Positions 32,809-42,338 of a stretch of 64,000 nucleotides of DNA are shown in pieces. A program made the position numbers and the translations under genes. Source of the stretch: Paraburkholderia rhynchosiae. Lineage in GTDB: Bacteria; Pseudomonadota; Gammaproteobacteria; Burkholderiales; Burkholderiaceae. Position 1 is the stretch's first letter; each line of letters begins with the position of its first letter. Location of the stretch: assembly GCF_002879865.1 (NCBI RefSeq), contig NZ_PNXY01000015.1, forward strand, positions 1-64,000, in the 5' to 3' direction. The notes beneath the pieces were generated by a model. It saw only the letters and a list, made by a program, of their open reading frames with translations. It was not told where the DNA came from and made no database searches.

Positions 32809-32842
32809 GCCGCGCGGCGCACTGAAAAATCGGCTTCAAGTG

Positions 32843-32873
32843 AAAACGCCACGACTTCGGTCGTGGCGTTTTG
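32843..32873. terminator. bidirectional terminator between bamD and rlmD
   Basis: AACGCCACGAC-TTCG-GTCGTGGCGTT is an 11-bp perfect stem with a UUCG tetraloop flanked by AAAA and TTTT, serving the two convergent genes. Confidence 0.85.
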
Positions 32874-32915
32874 CTTTGTGCGTTCAGCTTTTGCGCTTAT
32901 GCGTTTGTGCCTCGG

Positions 32916-34346
32916 TCAGTCCCGTTCGAACAACGCAATCGACTCCACATGCGACGTATGCGGGAACATGTTGACGACGCCCGCGCCCACCAGCCGGTAG
33001 CCTGCGTCGTGCACGAGCACGCCGGCGTCGCGGGCAAGCGTCGACGGATTGCACGACACGTAGACAATGCGCCTGGGCAGCGGCCCATTGCCGCTCTGAG
33101 CGATCTCCACCAGCGCCTTCGCGACTGCCAGCGCCCCTTCGCGCGGCGGGTCGACCAGGAACTTGTCGAAGTGGCCGAGCGCGCGGATGTCGTCGGCGGT
33201 GACTTCAAACAGATTGCGGCAGGCGAACGACGTATGTCCCGCCACGCCGTTCAACTCGGCGTTGGCGAGCGCGCGCGAAGTCAGCACTTCGCTGCCTTCG
33301 ATACCCACCACTTCCTTCGCGATGCGCGCGAGCGGCAGCGTGAAGTTACCGATCCCGCAGAACAGATCGAGCACGCGGTCCGTGCGCGCTGGCGCCAGCA
33401 ACCGCAGCGCGCGGCTCACGAGCACACGGTTGATCGCGTGATTGACTTGCGTGAAATCGGTCGGCTTGAACGGCATCCGGATGTCGTATTCCGGCAGCGT
33501 GTAGTCGAGCTGCTCGTCGAGCGGATACAGCGGCGCGACCGTGTCCGGGCCGCCGGGCTGGAGCCAGAACTGCACGTTGTGCTGGTCGGCGAACTCGCGC
33601 AGCACCTGCTCGTCGGCAGCATTCAGCGGTTCGAGGTTGCGCATCACCAGCGCCGTCACCGACGACCCGACGGCCAGTTCGAGCTGCGGCATGCGATCAT
33701 AGATGGACAGCTTGCGCACCATGAAGCGCAGCGGCATCAGCATTGCCGACACATGCGGCGGCAGCACTTCGCAGGTTTTCATGTCCGCGATGTAGCTGCT
33801 CTTCTTCTCGTGAAAGCCGATGCGCATGCCGCCCTTTTCCGGCAGGAAACGCACCGCAAGGCGCGCGCGATAGCGATAACCCCATGCTGGTCCGTCAATC
33901 GGACGGAACACCGTTTCGGGGCGCAGCTTCGCCAGATGCTGAAGGTTGTCCTCGAGCACGCGCTGCTTCACCGCGACCTGAGCGCGAATATCGAGATGCT
34001 GCATCGAACAGCCGCCGCAAGTGTCGAAGTACGCGCACTTCGGCTTGGTGCGCATCACGCTTTCGCGCAACACCTGGACGACTTCGGCCTGCTCGAATTT
34101 AGGCTTGCTGCGATGTGTCGAGTAGCTCACGCGCTCGCCGGGCAGCGCGCCTTCGACGAAAATCACCTTGCCGGGCGTGCCGTCCTCGCTCTCGATGCGG
34201 CCGACGCCGCGCGCTTCCATATCGAGCGAAACGATTTCGATGACCGGCTCATTGCCGGTAATGACGAGCGCCGGAGCGGGAGCGGGCGCCCTCTGGCGCT
34301 TCGGCTGGCGCTTATGCGAGCGATGATTAGGGGCAGTTCGGGACAC
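32916..34346 (-). CDS. rlmD: 23S rRNA (uracil-C5)-methyltransferase RlmD
   Basis: A 476-residue RlmD. An N-terminal basic tail is followed by a TRAM-type domain (residues 30-90). The Fe-S cysteines are in CAYFDTCGGCSMQHL, the SAM-binding motif is DLFCGIGNFTLPLA, and the catalytic region is VSCNPSTLARD. It methylates U1939 in the E. coli numbering. I prefer GTG 34346 (AGGA 8 bases upstream) to TTG 34352. Confidence 0.9.
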   Translation of the reverse strand: MSRTAPNHRSHKRQPKRQRAPAPAPALVITGNEPVIEIVSLDMEARGVGRIESEDGTPGKVIFVEGALPGERVSYSTHRSKPKFEQAEVVQVLRESVMRTKPKCAYFDTCGGCSMQHLDIRAQVAVKQRVLEDNLQHLAKLRPETVFRPIDGPAWGYRYRARLAVRFLPEKGGMRIGFHEKKSSYIADMKTCEVLPPHVSAMLMPLRFMVRKLSIYDRMPQLELAVGSSVTALVMRNLEPLNAADEQVLREFADQHNVQFWLQPGGPDTVAPLYPLDEQLDYTLPEYDIRMPFKPTDFTQVNHAINRVLVSRALRLLAPARTDRVLDLFCGIGNFTLPLARIAKEVVGIEGSEVLTSRALANAELNGVAGHTSFACRNLFEVTADDIRALGHFDKFLVDPPREGALAVAKALVEIAQSGNGPLPRRIVYVSCNPSTLARDAGVLVHDAGYRLVGAGVVNMFPHTSHVESIALFERD

Positions 34347-34511
34347 CTGCAACTTCCTGACAAACTTGGGGAAAGGCGAGATTGTAGACGAAGCGGCGGG
34401 CGACGAAACCCTGGGAAACGAAACGCCAGGCTTGCCGATTCACGCCATTCTCGGTCGGCGTTGACCAAGCCGACGCTACGAACGTCGCGCTCCGCCGCTC
34501 CCCTACTGACA

Positions 34512-35288
34512 CTATTGATCGAAAGCCGCGAGATACTCCGCCCATTGCGGTGCCGTTTCGAGCGCCAGCGCGTTCTTCACCAGATTGATCTCGTCAGCAT
34601 ACTCCGCGGCGGAGAACGCGCCGCGAATCAACTGAAAGCGGCAATAGAGCAGATACGTATTGACGACGTCGGTTTCGCAGTAGTTGCGGATTTCCTCGAT
34701 GCGCCCTTCCTGATACGCATGCCATACCTGGCTGCCATCCATGCCCATCTTGCCGGGAAAGCCGCACATCTTCGCGAGCGCGTCGAGCGGCGCGTTGGCG
34801 CGCGCCTGGTACATGGCGAGCACGTCCATCAGATCCGTGTGACGCGCGTGATAGCGGCTGATGTAGTTATTCCACTTGAACTCGCGGTCGTCCTCGCCGA
34901 GATCCCAGAACCGGTAAGCGGGAATCCCGTTGACGAGCGCGCGATAGCTCAGCACCGGCAAGTCAAAGCCGCCGCCGTTCCACGACACGAGCTGCGGCGT
35001 GTATTTTTCGATCACGCGATAAAACGACTGCACGAGCGCCGCTTCGCCGTCTTCGAGCGTGCCGAGCGAGCGTACGCGAAAGCCGTTGTTGTCGCGGAAC
35101 ACGCAAGAAATCGCGGCGATCCGCTGCAGATGATGCGGCAGAAAATCGCTGCCAGTTTTCTCACGGCGAGCGGCAAAGGCGTGCTCCGCTACTTCGGCGT
35201 CGCTCATCGTGGCGGGTAAATCTTCAAGGCGGCGGATGCCGGCGACATCGGGAATCGTCTCGATGTCGAAAACAAGAATCGGTGTCAT
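34512..35288 (-). CDS. PolB-like 3'-5' exonuclease
   Basis: A 258-residue DnaQ/PolB-exonuclease-fold protein. Exo motifs: LVFDIETIPD (I), VSWNGGGFDLPVL (II) and YCETDVVNTYLL (III). It is a predicted single-domain exonuclease without a polymerase part, seen in many betaproteobacteria. It starts 4 bp after rpoS, so probably cotranscribed. Substrate not known. Confidence 0.85.
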   Translation of the reverse strand: MTPILVFDIETIPDVAGIRRLEDLPATMSDAEVAEHAFAARREKTGSDFLPHHLQRIAAISCVFRDNNGFRVRSLGTLEDGEAALVQSFYRVIEKYTPQLVSWNGGGFDLPVLSYRALVNGIPAYRFWDLGEDDREFKWNNYISRYHARHTDLMDVLAMYQARANAPLDALAKMCGFPGKMGMDGSQVWHAYQEGRIEEIRNYCETDVVNTYLLYCRFQLIRGAFSAAEYADEINLVKNALALETAPQWAEYLAAFDQ

Positions 35289-35292
35289 CAGG

Positions 35293-36372
35293 TTAGAGAA
35301 CGGCGTCCTTCCGAACGCCGTTGGAGGCGAAGAAGCGCTTTAACCGCACTAGCGCTTCCTGTTGGATCTGGCGCACACGCTCGCGCGTGAGGCCCATTTC
35401 ATCGGCCAGCTCTTCGAGCGTGGCGGGTTCGATATGGTTCAGACCGAAGCGGCGTTCGATCACGTGCCGATGCTTGTCCGACAAACGCGCAAGCCAAGCG
35501 CGCGTAAGCGTTTCCAGTTCGCGATGCTGAACCTCCGCGTCCGGCGACTGACTCTGGTCGTCGGACAACAAGTCGAGCAGGCTGCTGGCCGGATCGAGGT
35601 CGAGCGGCGCATCGAGCGACGCCGTGTGCTCGTTCAGCGCGAGAATGTCGGTGACTTCGTCCGTGGTCTTGCCGGTCAGATAAGCGATGTCGTCAATGCT
35701 CGCGTCGCGGCGTTCGGCCGCTTCGCCGGAATTCATCGAATTCTTTTCCAGATGGCGCTTCGCGCGCAGCACCTGATTGAGCTCGCGAATCACGTGCACC
35801 GGCAGGCGCACGGTGCGCGCCTGGTTCATGATCGCGCGCTCGATGCTCTGGCGAATCCACCAGGTCGCATAAGTGGAAAACCGGAAGCCGCGCGTGGGAT
35901 CGAATTTCTCGATGGCGTGCATCAGGCCGAGGTTGCCCTCTTCGATCAGATCCAGCAGCGGCACGCCGCGGTTCAGGTAACCTTTAGCGATGCTGACGAC
36001 AAGCCGCAGATTGCGCTCGATCATCACCTGCCGCGCTTCGAACTCGCCCGCCTTCGCGAGACGCGAGTACTTCTGCTCTTCCTCGACAGTGAGGAGCGGC
36101 TTCACGCTGATGCGGTTGAGGTAATGCTGGATCGTGTCGGCCGTCAGCTCGGCTTGCAGCAGCGCGCGGAAATCGTCGGCGTCCGGCACGACTTCGGCCG
36201 CGCCTCCACGTGCGTCGCCACCTTCTTCCGCACTCTGGCGGTCGTCGAGCTCGCGCTCCTCGGCGATCTCGTCTTCCGCTTCCGACGCGCCGCTGTCGTC
36301 CACCGAAGCGGACGGGGCATCGCTGATCGTTTCAGATTCGGCTTGCGGCAGGCGGCGCTTCGGTTTCGGCAT
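35293..36372 (-). CDS. rpoS: RNA polymerase sigma factor RpoS
   Basis: A 359-residue sigma-70-family factor with an acidic 85-residue N-terminus. Region 1.2 is DTIQHYLNRIS; region 2 has LLDLIEEGNLGLMHAIEKFDP and FSTYATWWIRQSIERAI. Region 4 has ELADEMGLTRERVRQIQQEALVRL. It is the general stress and stationary-phase sigma factor. nlpD lies just upstream, the standard arrangement. Confidence 0.93.
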   Translation of the reverse strand: MPKPKRRLPQAESETISDAPSASVDDSGASEAEDEIAEERELDDRQSAEEGGDARGGAAEVVPDADDFRALLQAELTADTIQHYLNRISVKPLLTVEEEQKYSRLAKAGEFEARQVMIERNLRLVVSIAKGYLNRGVPLLDLIEEGNLGLMHAIEKFDPTRGFRFSTYATWWIRQSIERAIMNQARTVRLPVHVIRELNQVLRAKRHLEKNSMNSGEAAERRDASIDDIAYLTGKTTDEVTDILALNEHTASLDAPLDLDPASSLLDLLSDDQSQSPDAEVQHRELETLTRAWLARLSDKHRHVIERRFGLNHIEPATLEELADEMGLTRERVRQIQQEALVRLKRFFASNGVRKDAVL

Positions 36373-36383
36373 GGTCGTATCGC

Positions 36384-37331
36384 TTATTGCGGCGGCAAAT
36401 ACTTCAGTGGGTCGACAGGTTTACCCTGCCGGCGAACTTCGAAATGCAACATCACACGGTCGGAATCGCTGTTACCCATCTCAGCAATTTTCTGGCCTTT
36501 CGTTACGGCGTCCCCCTCTTTTACCATCAAAGAGCGGTTGTGTGCATACGCGGTGAGATAAGTTGCGTCATGCTTGATGATAATGAGATTGCCGTAACCA
36601 CGCAGCCCATTTCCGGCATAAACGACGCGGCCATCTGCGGAAGCTTTCACGGCCTCGCCCGAGGCACCGCCGATATTGACGCCTTTGTTTGTCGAATCGT
36701 TAAAGGTACCTAGCAGCGGGCCGCGCACGGGCCAGGAGAAGTTCACATTGCCCGATGCGCCTGCGCTCGAATCGCTTGCTGCGCTCGCACTCGACGGCGG
36801 CGTGAGCGCTGCGTTATTCGCAGTCGAGCCGTAGATCGGCGGCGCCGCGACGCCGGCTGCCGCGCCCGTGGACGGCGACGTGCTGCTGAGCGGCGCGGTT
36901 TGCACAGCACCATTGCTGCCGAGCGGCGCGGTCGAGACGCCCGGCGTCAACGCGGCGGTGTTCGCGCCCGGCGGCGCGACGCGCAGCAATTGATCGACTT
37001 CGATCTGATTCGGGTTCGTGAGATTGTTCCACGCCGAAATGTCGCGATAGTTCTGGCCGTTCTCGAGCGCGATCCGATACAGCGTGTCGCCCGGCTTCAC
37101 GCGATAGTAGCCAGGCGGCGGCGGTCCGAGCGGCACAGCGGGTTGCTGCCCAGCTTGCGCGGCTTGCGTGCCGAGCAGGCTGCCACCTGAGCGGTCGACG
37201 ACCGGCGCCTGATCGAGCCGTGATGCGCAGGCCGTCATCAACAGGGACAAGGCGAGCACGCACACGCTACGCTGGGTTACGGTCATGGGGACATTGAGGC
37301 TGGTTCTTTGCATCGCGCGCAACATACTCAT
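36384..37331 (-). CDS. nlpD: murein hydrolase activator NlpD
   Basis: A 315-residue lipoprotein (lipobox LLMTAC) with a LysM domain (YRVKPGDTLYRIALENGQNYRDIS) at about residues 75-120 and a degenerate LytM/M23 domain at the C-terminus (residues 195-315, GRVVYAGNGLRGYGNLIIIKH). The domain lacks a full zinc-binding set, as in activators of amidase AmiC. A Ser/Ala/Thr-rich linker lies between. ATG 37331 is a best guess among several starts; the frame reaches 37340. Confidence 0.9.
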   Translation of the reverse strand: MSMLRAMQRTSLNVPMTVTQRSVCVLALSLLMTACASRLDQAPVVDRSGGSLLGTQAAQAGQQPAVPLGPPPPGYYRVKPGDTLYRIALENGQNYRDISAWNNLTNPNQIEVDQLLRVAPPGANTAALTPGVSTAPLGSNGAVQTAPLSSTSPSTGAAAGVAAPPIYGSTANNAALTPPSSASAASDSSAGASGNVNFSWPVRGPLLGTFNDSTNKGVNIGGASGEAVKASADGRVVYAGNGLRGYGNLIIIKHDATYLTAYAHNRSLMVKEGDAVTKGQKIAEMGNSDSDRVMLHFEVRRQGKPVDPLKYLPPQ

Positions 37332-37336
37332 CGGTG

Positions 37337-38503
37337 TCAAATCACTCCGGATTTTAAGGGTACAAAGAAAACGCGATCAAGCCGCGACTCGCGCCACTGC
37401 GCCGGACCAAGACGCTCGACTAGTGTCAGCACCTGGCTCTGGCCTTCCTGCGAGCCGACCGGCGCGACCAGGCGGCCGCCGATCGCGAGTTGTTCAAGTA
37501 ATGCTTGCGGTACGTCAAGGCCCGCGGCGGCGATCAGGATCGCATCGAACGGCGCCGCCGACGGCAGACCCAAACGTCCGTCGCCATAGTGAAGCCGGAT
37601 ATTCGGAATTCGCAGCGGACGCAAGTTTGTCTTCGCGCGCTCGGACAACGGCTTGATGCGTTCGATCGAATAGACCTCGCGCGCGACCTGACTCAAGACC
37701 GCGGCCTGGTAGCCGCAGCCGGTGCCGATTTCGAGCACGTTGTTCAACGCGCGGCCCGCCGCGGCCAGTTCGATCATTCGCGCGACCACCGAGGGCTTCG
37801 AGATAGTCTGGTGATGACCGATCGGCAGCGCCGCATCTTCATAGGCCTGCACTGCGAGGCCGGGGTCGACGAACATATGGCGCGGCACGACCGACATCGC
37901 GTTCAACACGCGCTGGTCGGTGACGCCGTTCGCACGCAGGCGTTCGACCATCCGTTCGCGAACGCGTTCCGACGTCAACGCCATCGCGCCGTTCAAAGCG
38001 ACATTCGGTGCTGCGCTGCGCTCATTCGACCGGCTTGCGGGTTTCGCCGACGACGCCGACTGCGGCGCGGATTTATCGACCGTTCTCGCCGGCGTTGAAG
38101 TCCGCGTCGAAGGCGGCGCTGCAGTTGGCACTGACGTTGATGCTGACGTTGACGTTTTCTGCGGCGACACTGGACGCGCACTCGCGCTCTGCACCACGGG
38201 CCGCGCTGGCGCCTTCGCAGCCGGCGCCGCGAGCGGCTTGGGCGGCGCGATGATCTGCGGCTTTGCTTGTGCATTGGCGGACACCTTTGCCAACGTCTGC
38301 GTCTGTGCGCTACCCTGCTTCGCCGGCGTCTTACCTGGCGAGCCAGGCTTTAGATTTTTCGCCGGCTGCTGACGCGCATTCAGCGCGGCATTCGCCGCAA
38401 GCGCGGCCGCGCGCACTTCGCCCGGACGGCCTTCGGGCCGGCGCGGTTCGCGCACCAGATCCTCGAGGCCGAGCGGGAAGCGCTTCGCGCGCTCGCTCGT
38501 CAT
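37337..38503 (-). CDS. pcm: protein-L-isoaspartate O-methyltransferase with long extension
   Basis: A 388-residue PCMT. The enzyme proper starts near residue 170 (LTSERVRERMVERLRANGVTD) and contains VPRHMFVDP, the LEIGTGCGYQAAVLS SAM site, and LIAAAGLDVPQALLEQL. It repairs isoaspartate in aged proteins. The first 165 residues are a low-complexity Pro/Ala/Lys/Ser region (about twice the normal enzyme length). The start overlaps the surE stop. The surE-pcm-nlpD-rpoS order is conserved. Confidence 0.9.
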   Translation of the reverse strand: MTSERAKRFPLGLEDLVREPRRPEGRPGEVRAAALAANAALNARQQPAKNLKPGSPGKTPAKQGSAQTQTLAKVSANAQAKPQIIAPPKPLAAPAAKAPARPVVQSASARPVSPQKTSTSASTSVPTAAPPSTRTSTPARTVDKSAPQSASSAKPASRSNERSAAPNVALNGAMALTSERVRERMVERLRANGVTDQRVLNAMSVVPRHMFVDPGLAVQAYEDAALPIGHHQTISKPSVVARMIELAAAGRALNNVLEIGTGCGYQAAVLSQVAREVYSIERIKPLSERAKTNLRPLRIPNIRLHYGDGRLGLPSAAPFDAILIAAAGLDVPQALLEQLAIGGRLVAPVGSQEGQSQVLTLVERLGPAQWRESRLDRVFFVPLKSGVI

Positions 38504-39258
38504 GAAGCGCTGCTGCCCGCACGCGCCCAGTCGCGCGCCGCCGGCAGCATTTGCGTGTGAGTCAGATCGAGTTGCAGCGGCGTGATCGACACATGGCCGT
38601 TCGCGACCGCGTGGAAATCCGTGCCTTCGCTCGCATCGCGCGCGCTGCCCGACGGCCCGATCCAGTAGATCGGCTCACCGCGCGGATTGGTCTGGCGGAT
38701 CACCGGCTGCGACGGATGCCGCTTGCCAAGACGGGTGATGTGCCAACCGCCGAGTTGCTCATACGGCAGGTTCGGAATATTGACGTTCAAAAGCGGATGC
38801 CCCGGCAGCGGATTCGCGAGGTAATGCGCGACGATCTCCGCCGCGACGCGGACTGCGTCGTCGAGATGTACCCAGTCTTTGTCGACGAGCGAGAATGCAA
38901 TGGCCGGCACGCCGAACATGATGCCTTCGGTCGCGGCCGCGACGGTGCCTGAATAGAGCGTGTCCTCGCCCATGTTCTGACCGTTGTTGATGCCCGACAC
39001 GACGAGATCCGGCGTGTGGTCGAGCATGCCCGTCAGCGCGATGTGCACCGAGTCGGTGGGCGTGCCGTTCACGTAGTAGAAACCATTGGCCGAGCGCAGG
39101 ACCGAAAGCGGCCGCGACAACGTCAAGGAATTCGACGCGCCGCTGCAGTTCTGTTCGGGCGCCATCACAGTCACATCCGCGAGCGGCTTGAGCGCTTCAT
39201 AAAGCGCGGCAAGGCCGGGCGCCAGATAACCGTCGTCGTTGCTGAGTAGGATTCGCAT
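38500..39258 (-). CDS. surE: 5'/3'-nucleotidase SurE
   Basis: A 252-residue SurE: MRILLSNDDGYLAPG (metal-binding DD), APEQNCSGASNSLTL, VVSGINNGQNMGEDTLYSGTVAAATEG. It hydrolyses nucleoside monophosphates and short polyphosphate. ATG 39258 (MRILLSN) is the family start; the frame runs to 39333 without signal. Confidence 0.93.
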   Translation of the reverse strand: MRILLSNDDGYLAPGLAALYEALKPLADVTVMAPEQNCSGASNSLTLSRPLSVLRSANGFYYVNGTPTDSVHIALTGMLDHTPDLVVSGINNGQNMGEDTLYSGTVAAATEGIMFGVPAIAFSLVDKDWVHLDDAVRVAAEIVAHYLANPLPGHPLLNVNIPNLPYEQLGGWHITRLGKRHPSQPVIRQTNPRGEPIYWIGPSGSARDASEGTDFHAVANGHVSITPLQLDLTHTQMLPAARDWARAGSSAS

Positions 39259-39468
39259 GCGGCGATTGTAACCGAGGAAAGAAGACGCGCGAACGACACG
39301 GCAGGCGTCGCACGCCGACCTCGCGAAGCGCATGCGCCGGCCTCCCCGTGCACGCCGCAGACATGCGCTCGAACGCGAGGCGCGCAGTCAGCGAATCCGG
39401 GAAACGTACGGTCGTGCGGATGCTTTACACTCGAAGCGATTGCGAACCCTTGATCGAATGGAGACACG

Positions 39469-40443
39469 ATGCGCGCGATTCGCTGTAATCAATACGGGCC
39501 GCCGGAAAGCCTCACCGTCGAAAACCTGCCGGACCTGGAGCCGCCACCCGGGCATGTCGTGATCGACGTGAAGGCCGCCTCCGTCAACTTTCCCGATGTG
39601 CTGATCATCGAGAACAAGTACCAGTTCAAACCACCGCTGCCGTTTACGCCCGGCTCCGAGGTCGCGGGCGTCGTGCGCGCGGTCGGCGCCGACGTGACGC
39701 AGTTCAGGCCCGGCTCGCGCGTGGTGGCGTTCACCGGTTCGGGCGGCTTCGCGGAGCAGGCGCTCGCGCCCGCCTCGGCATGCGTGCCGCTCGCGGAGAG
39801 CATCGACCTGGAACTCGCCGCAGCCTTCACGCTCGCGTACGGCACGTCGCATCACGCGGTGGTCGATCGCGGCGCGCTGCAAGCCGGCGAAACGATGCTC
39901 GTGCTGGGCGCGGCGGGCGGTGTCGGACTCGCAGCCGTCGAGATCGGCAAGGCACTCGGCGCGCGCGTGATCGCGGCGGCGTCGAGCGATGAAAAGCTCG
40001 CTATATGCGTCGAGCATGGCGCGGACGCGACGATCAACTACAGCACCGACGACCTGCGTGAGCGCATCAAGGCGCTCACCCACGGCCAGGGTCCGGACGT
40101 GATCTACGATCCGGTCGGCGGCGTGTATACAGAGCCGGCGTTTCGCAGCATCGGCTGGCGGGGGCGTTATCTGGTGGTCGGCTTTGCAAACGGCGAGATT
40201 CCGAAGCTGCCTCTCAATCTGACGCTGCTCAAAGGCGCGAGTGTGGTCGGCGTGTTCTGGGGAGATTTCGCGAAGCGCGAGGCCGAGCGCAATCACGCCG
40301 CCTTTCAGCAGATGACCGGCTGGATCGGCGAAGGCAAACTCAAACCGTACGTGTCGGCGCGCTATCCGCTGGAACAAACGGGGCGCGCGCTGCGAGACAT
40401 GGCGGAGCGGCGTGTGATCGGGAAGGTGGTGATTACGCCTTAA
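39469..40443 (+). CDS. NADPH:quinone oxidoreductase (zinc-free MDR family)
   Basis: A 324-residue medium-chain reductase of the quinone-oxidoreductase branch. It has PFTPGSEVAGVVRAVG, the nucleotide-binding LVLGAAGGVGLAAVEIGKALGA, and DVIYDPVGG. The structural and catalytic zinc cysteines of alcohol dehydrogenases are absent. It likely reduces quinones or enones with NADPH. GGAGAC precedes ATG 39469. Confidence 0.88.
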   Translation: MRAIRCNQYGPPESLTVENLPDLEPPPGHVVIDVKAASVNFPDVLIIENKYQFKPPLPFTPGSEVAGVVRAVGADVTQFRPGSRVVAFTGSGGFAEQALAPASACVPLAESIDLELAAAFTLAYGTSHHAVVDRGALQAGETMLVLGAAGGVGLAAVEIGKALGARVIAAASSDEKLAICVEHGADATINYSTDDLRERIKALTHGQGPDVIYDPVGGVYTEPAFRSIGWRGRYLVVGFANGEIPKLPLNLTLLKGASVVGVFWGDFAKREAERNHAAFQQMTGWIGEGKLKPYVSARYPLEQTGRALRDMAERRVIGKVVITP

Positions 40444-40507
40444 GTCGCGGTGCCGGGTCGAAGGCTGATCGATACCTGGCCGATGCTTGACTCAGCCCCT
40501 GCAAAGC

Positions 40508-40545
40508 AAAACAGCGTGCGGTTCTTCAAATCGCACGCTGTTTTT
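40508..40545. terminator. terminator between oxidoreductase and ABC permease
   Basis: AAAACAGCGTGCG pairs with CGCACGCTGTTTT, loop of 11, with a T5 tract on the plus strand and an A tract on the left that serves the minus strand. It ends both convergent units. Confidence 0.8.
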
Positions 40546-40568
40546 GTCGAACTCCGCATTTGCGATGC

Positions 40569-41393
40569 CTACAGCTTTTCGGTATCGCCGGTCTTGGGCT
40601 GCCACTTCATCAGATGCCGCTCGCCCATGCCGACGATCGCATCAAGAACGAGCGCGAACGCGGTCAACACCAGAATACCGGCGAACACGGTATTGATATC
40701 GAACGTGCCTTCGGCTTGCAGAATCAGATAGCCGACGCCGCGCGCCGAACCGAGATACTCGCCCACCACCGAGCCCACGAACGCGAGGCCCACCGACGTA
40801 TGCAAGCTCGAAAACACCCAGCTCATCGCGCTCGGCAAGTAGACGAAACGCAGCAGTTGCTTGCCGTTCGCGCCGAGCATGCGCGCGTTGGCGAGCACGA
40901 CCGGGCTCACTTCCTTCACGCCCTGATAGACGTTGAAGAACACGATAAAGAACACCAGTGTGACGCCCAACGCCACCTTCGACCAGATGCCGAGACCGAA
41001 CCACACGCCGAAGATCGGCGCGAGAATCACGCGCGGCATCGAGTTCGCGGCCTTGATATACGGATCGAATAGCGCGCTCGCGAGCGGCGACAGCGCGAGC
41101 CATAAACCAACGCCGAGTCCGAGCGCGGTGCCGAGCGCGAACGCGAGCACGGTCTCGAGCAGGGTGATCCACAGGTGCAGATAAATCTCGCCGCTCGTGA
41201 ACCACTCCCAGATCCGCTGCAGCACTTTCTGCGGCTCGCCGAAGAAGAAGGCGGCCTTGTTGGGGTCGTCGAAATAGAACGCCGGCAGCAGCGTCGGGCT
41301 CGTCAGCACGTACCAGAGCACGAAGCACAGCACGAGCAGCAGCCATTGCCAGATCACCAGATTCGCCCGGTTCGGGCGCAACGTCTTCCACAT
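40569..41393 (-). CDS. ABC importer permease (SsuC/TauC-like)
   Basis: A 274-residue inner-membrane permease with about six hydrophobic spans (first at residues 15-38) and the EAA-type cytoplasmic loop (VVLANARMLGANGKQLLRFVYLPSA) that contacts the ATPase. It belongs to the nitrate/sulfonate/taurine/pyrimidine-precursor class. Its ATPase gene lies 57 bp upstream on the same strand. Confidence 0.85.
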   Translation of the reverse strand: MWKTLRPNRANLVIWQWLLLVLCFVLWYVLTSPTLLPAFYFDDPNKAAFFFGEPQKVLQRIWEWFTSGEIYLHLWITLLETVLAFALGTALGLGVGLWLALSPLASALFDPYIKAANSMPRVILAPIFGVWFGLGIWSKVALGVTLVFFIVFFNVYQGVKEVSPVVLANARMLGANGKQLLRFVYLPSAMSWVFSSLHTSVGLAFVGSVVGEYLGSARGVGYLILQAEGTFDINTVFAGILVLTAFALVLDAIVGMGERHLMKWQPKTGDTEKL

Positions 41394-41450
41394 GACTCGG
41401 TTTGCCTTGGACGATTGATAGACGTAAAACTCGACGCGCTCAGATAGCCG

Positions 41451-42263
41451 TCAGACAGCGGTGAGTTGCTGCTGATAACCTTTAAGCACTTCGTCGCGCA
41501 GCACGCTCCAGATCTGCGCGTGCAACTCGACAAAGCGCGGATGCGAGCGAATTTCCGCGACGTCGCGCGGACGCGGCAAGTCGATCGTGAATTCGCCCAT
41601 GGGATGCGTGCCTGGCCCCGCCGACAGAACGACTACGCGGTCGGACATCGCGATCGCCTCGTCGAGGTCGTGTGTGATGAAGAGCACCGCCTTGCGTTTG
41701 GCTGCCCACAGGTCGAGCAACTCGTTTTCCATCAGCTGACGCGTCTGGATATCGAGCGCAGAAAACGGCTCGTCCATCAGGATGATGTCCGGATCGAGGA
41801 TCAGCGTCTGCGCCATTGCGACGCGCTTGCGCATACCGCCCGACAATTGATGCGGATAGCGGTCGCCGAAACCGCCGAGGCCCACGCGCTTGAGCCACTC
41901 GTCCGCTTTGTCGCGCGCCTCGGCCGGCGGCACGCCGTGAAACGCGAGGCCTGCGAGCACGTTGTCGATCGCCGAGCGCCACGGCATCAGCGCATCGGCC
42001 TGGAACATATAGCCCGCGCGCCGGTTGATGCCGTTCAGCGGCTCGCCGAACACGCTGACCGTGCCCGAGGACGGCCCGAGCAAACCGGCGCCGACGTTCA
42101 GCAACGTGGACTTACCGCAACCGGTCGGCCCAACCACCGAGACGAACTCGCCTGGCGCGATCCGCAACGTGGTGTCCTTGACCGCCGTATAGCGCTGCGC
42201 GCGGTTGTCGCGCGCGGCGAACGTGCAAGTGATGTTTTCGAGCGCCAGGGCTGCAACGGTCAT
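41451..42263 (-). CDS. ABC importer ATPase (SsuB/TauB-like)
   Basis: A 270-residue ATPase: Walker A GPTGCGKSTLLN, signature LSGGMRKRVAMAQTLI, Walker B IILMDEPFSALD, and the switch His in LFITHDLDEA. It pairs with the permease and periplasmic protein in this three-gene operon. Confidence 0.88.
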   Translation of the reverse strand: MTVAALALENITCTFAARDNRAQRYTAVKDTTLRIAPGEFVSVVGPTGCGKSTLLNVGAGLLGPSSGTVSVFGEPLNGINRRAGYMFQADALMPWRSAIDNVLAGLAFHGVPPAEARDKADEWLKRVGLGGFGDRYPHQLSGGMRKRVAMAQTLILDPDIILMDEPFSALDIQTRQLMENELLDLWAAKRKAVLFITHDLDEAIAMSDRVVVLSAGPGTHPMGEFTIDLPRPRDVAEIRSHPRFVELHAQIWSVLRDEVLKGYQQQLTAV

Positions 42264-42338
42264 CGTTCGGCTCGCTTCGTGGATCGGTTCGGGAATGTGA
42301 CGCCACGCGGCGAGCGCGGCGTGACGTGGTGGTAACGT

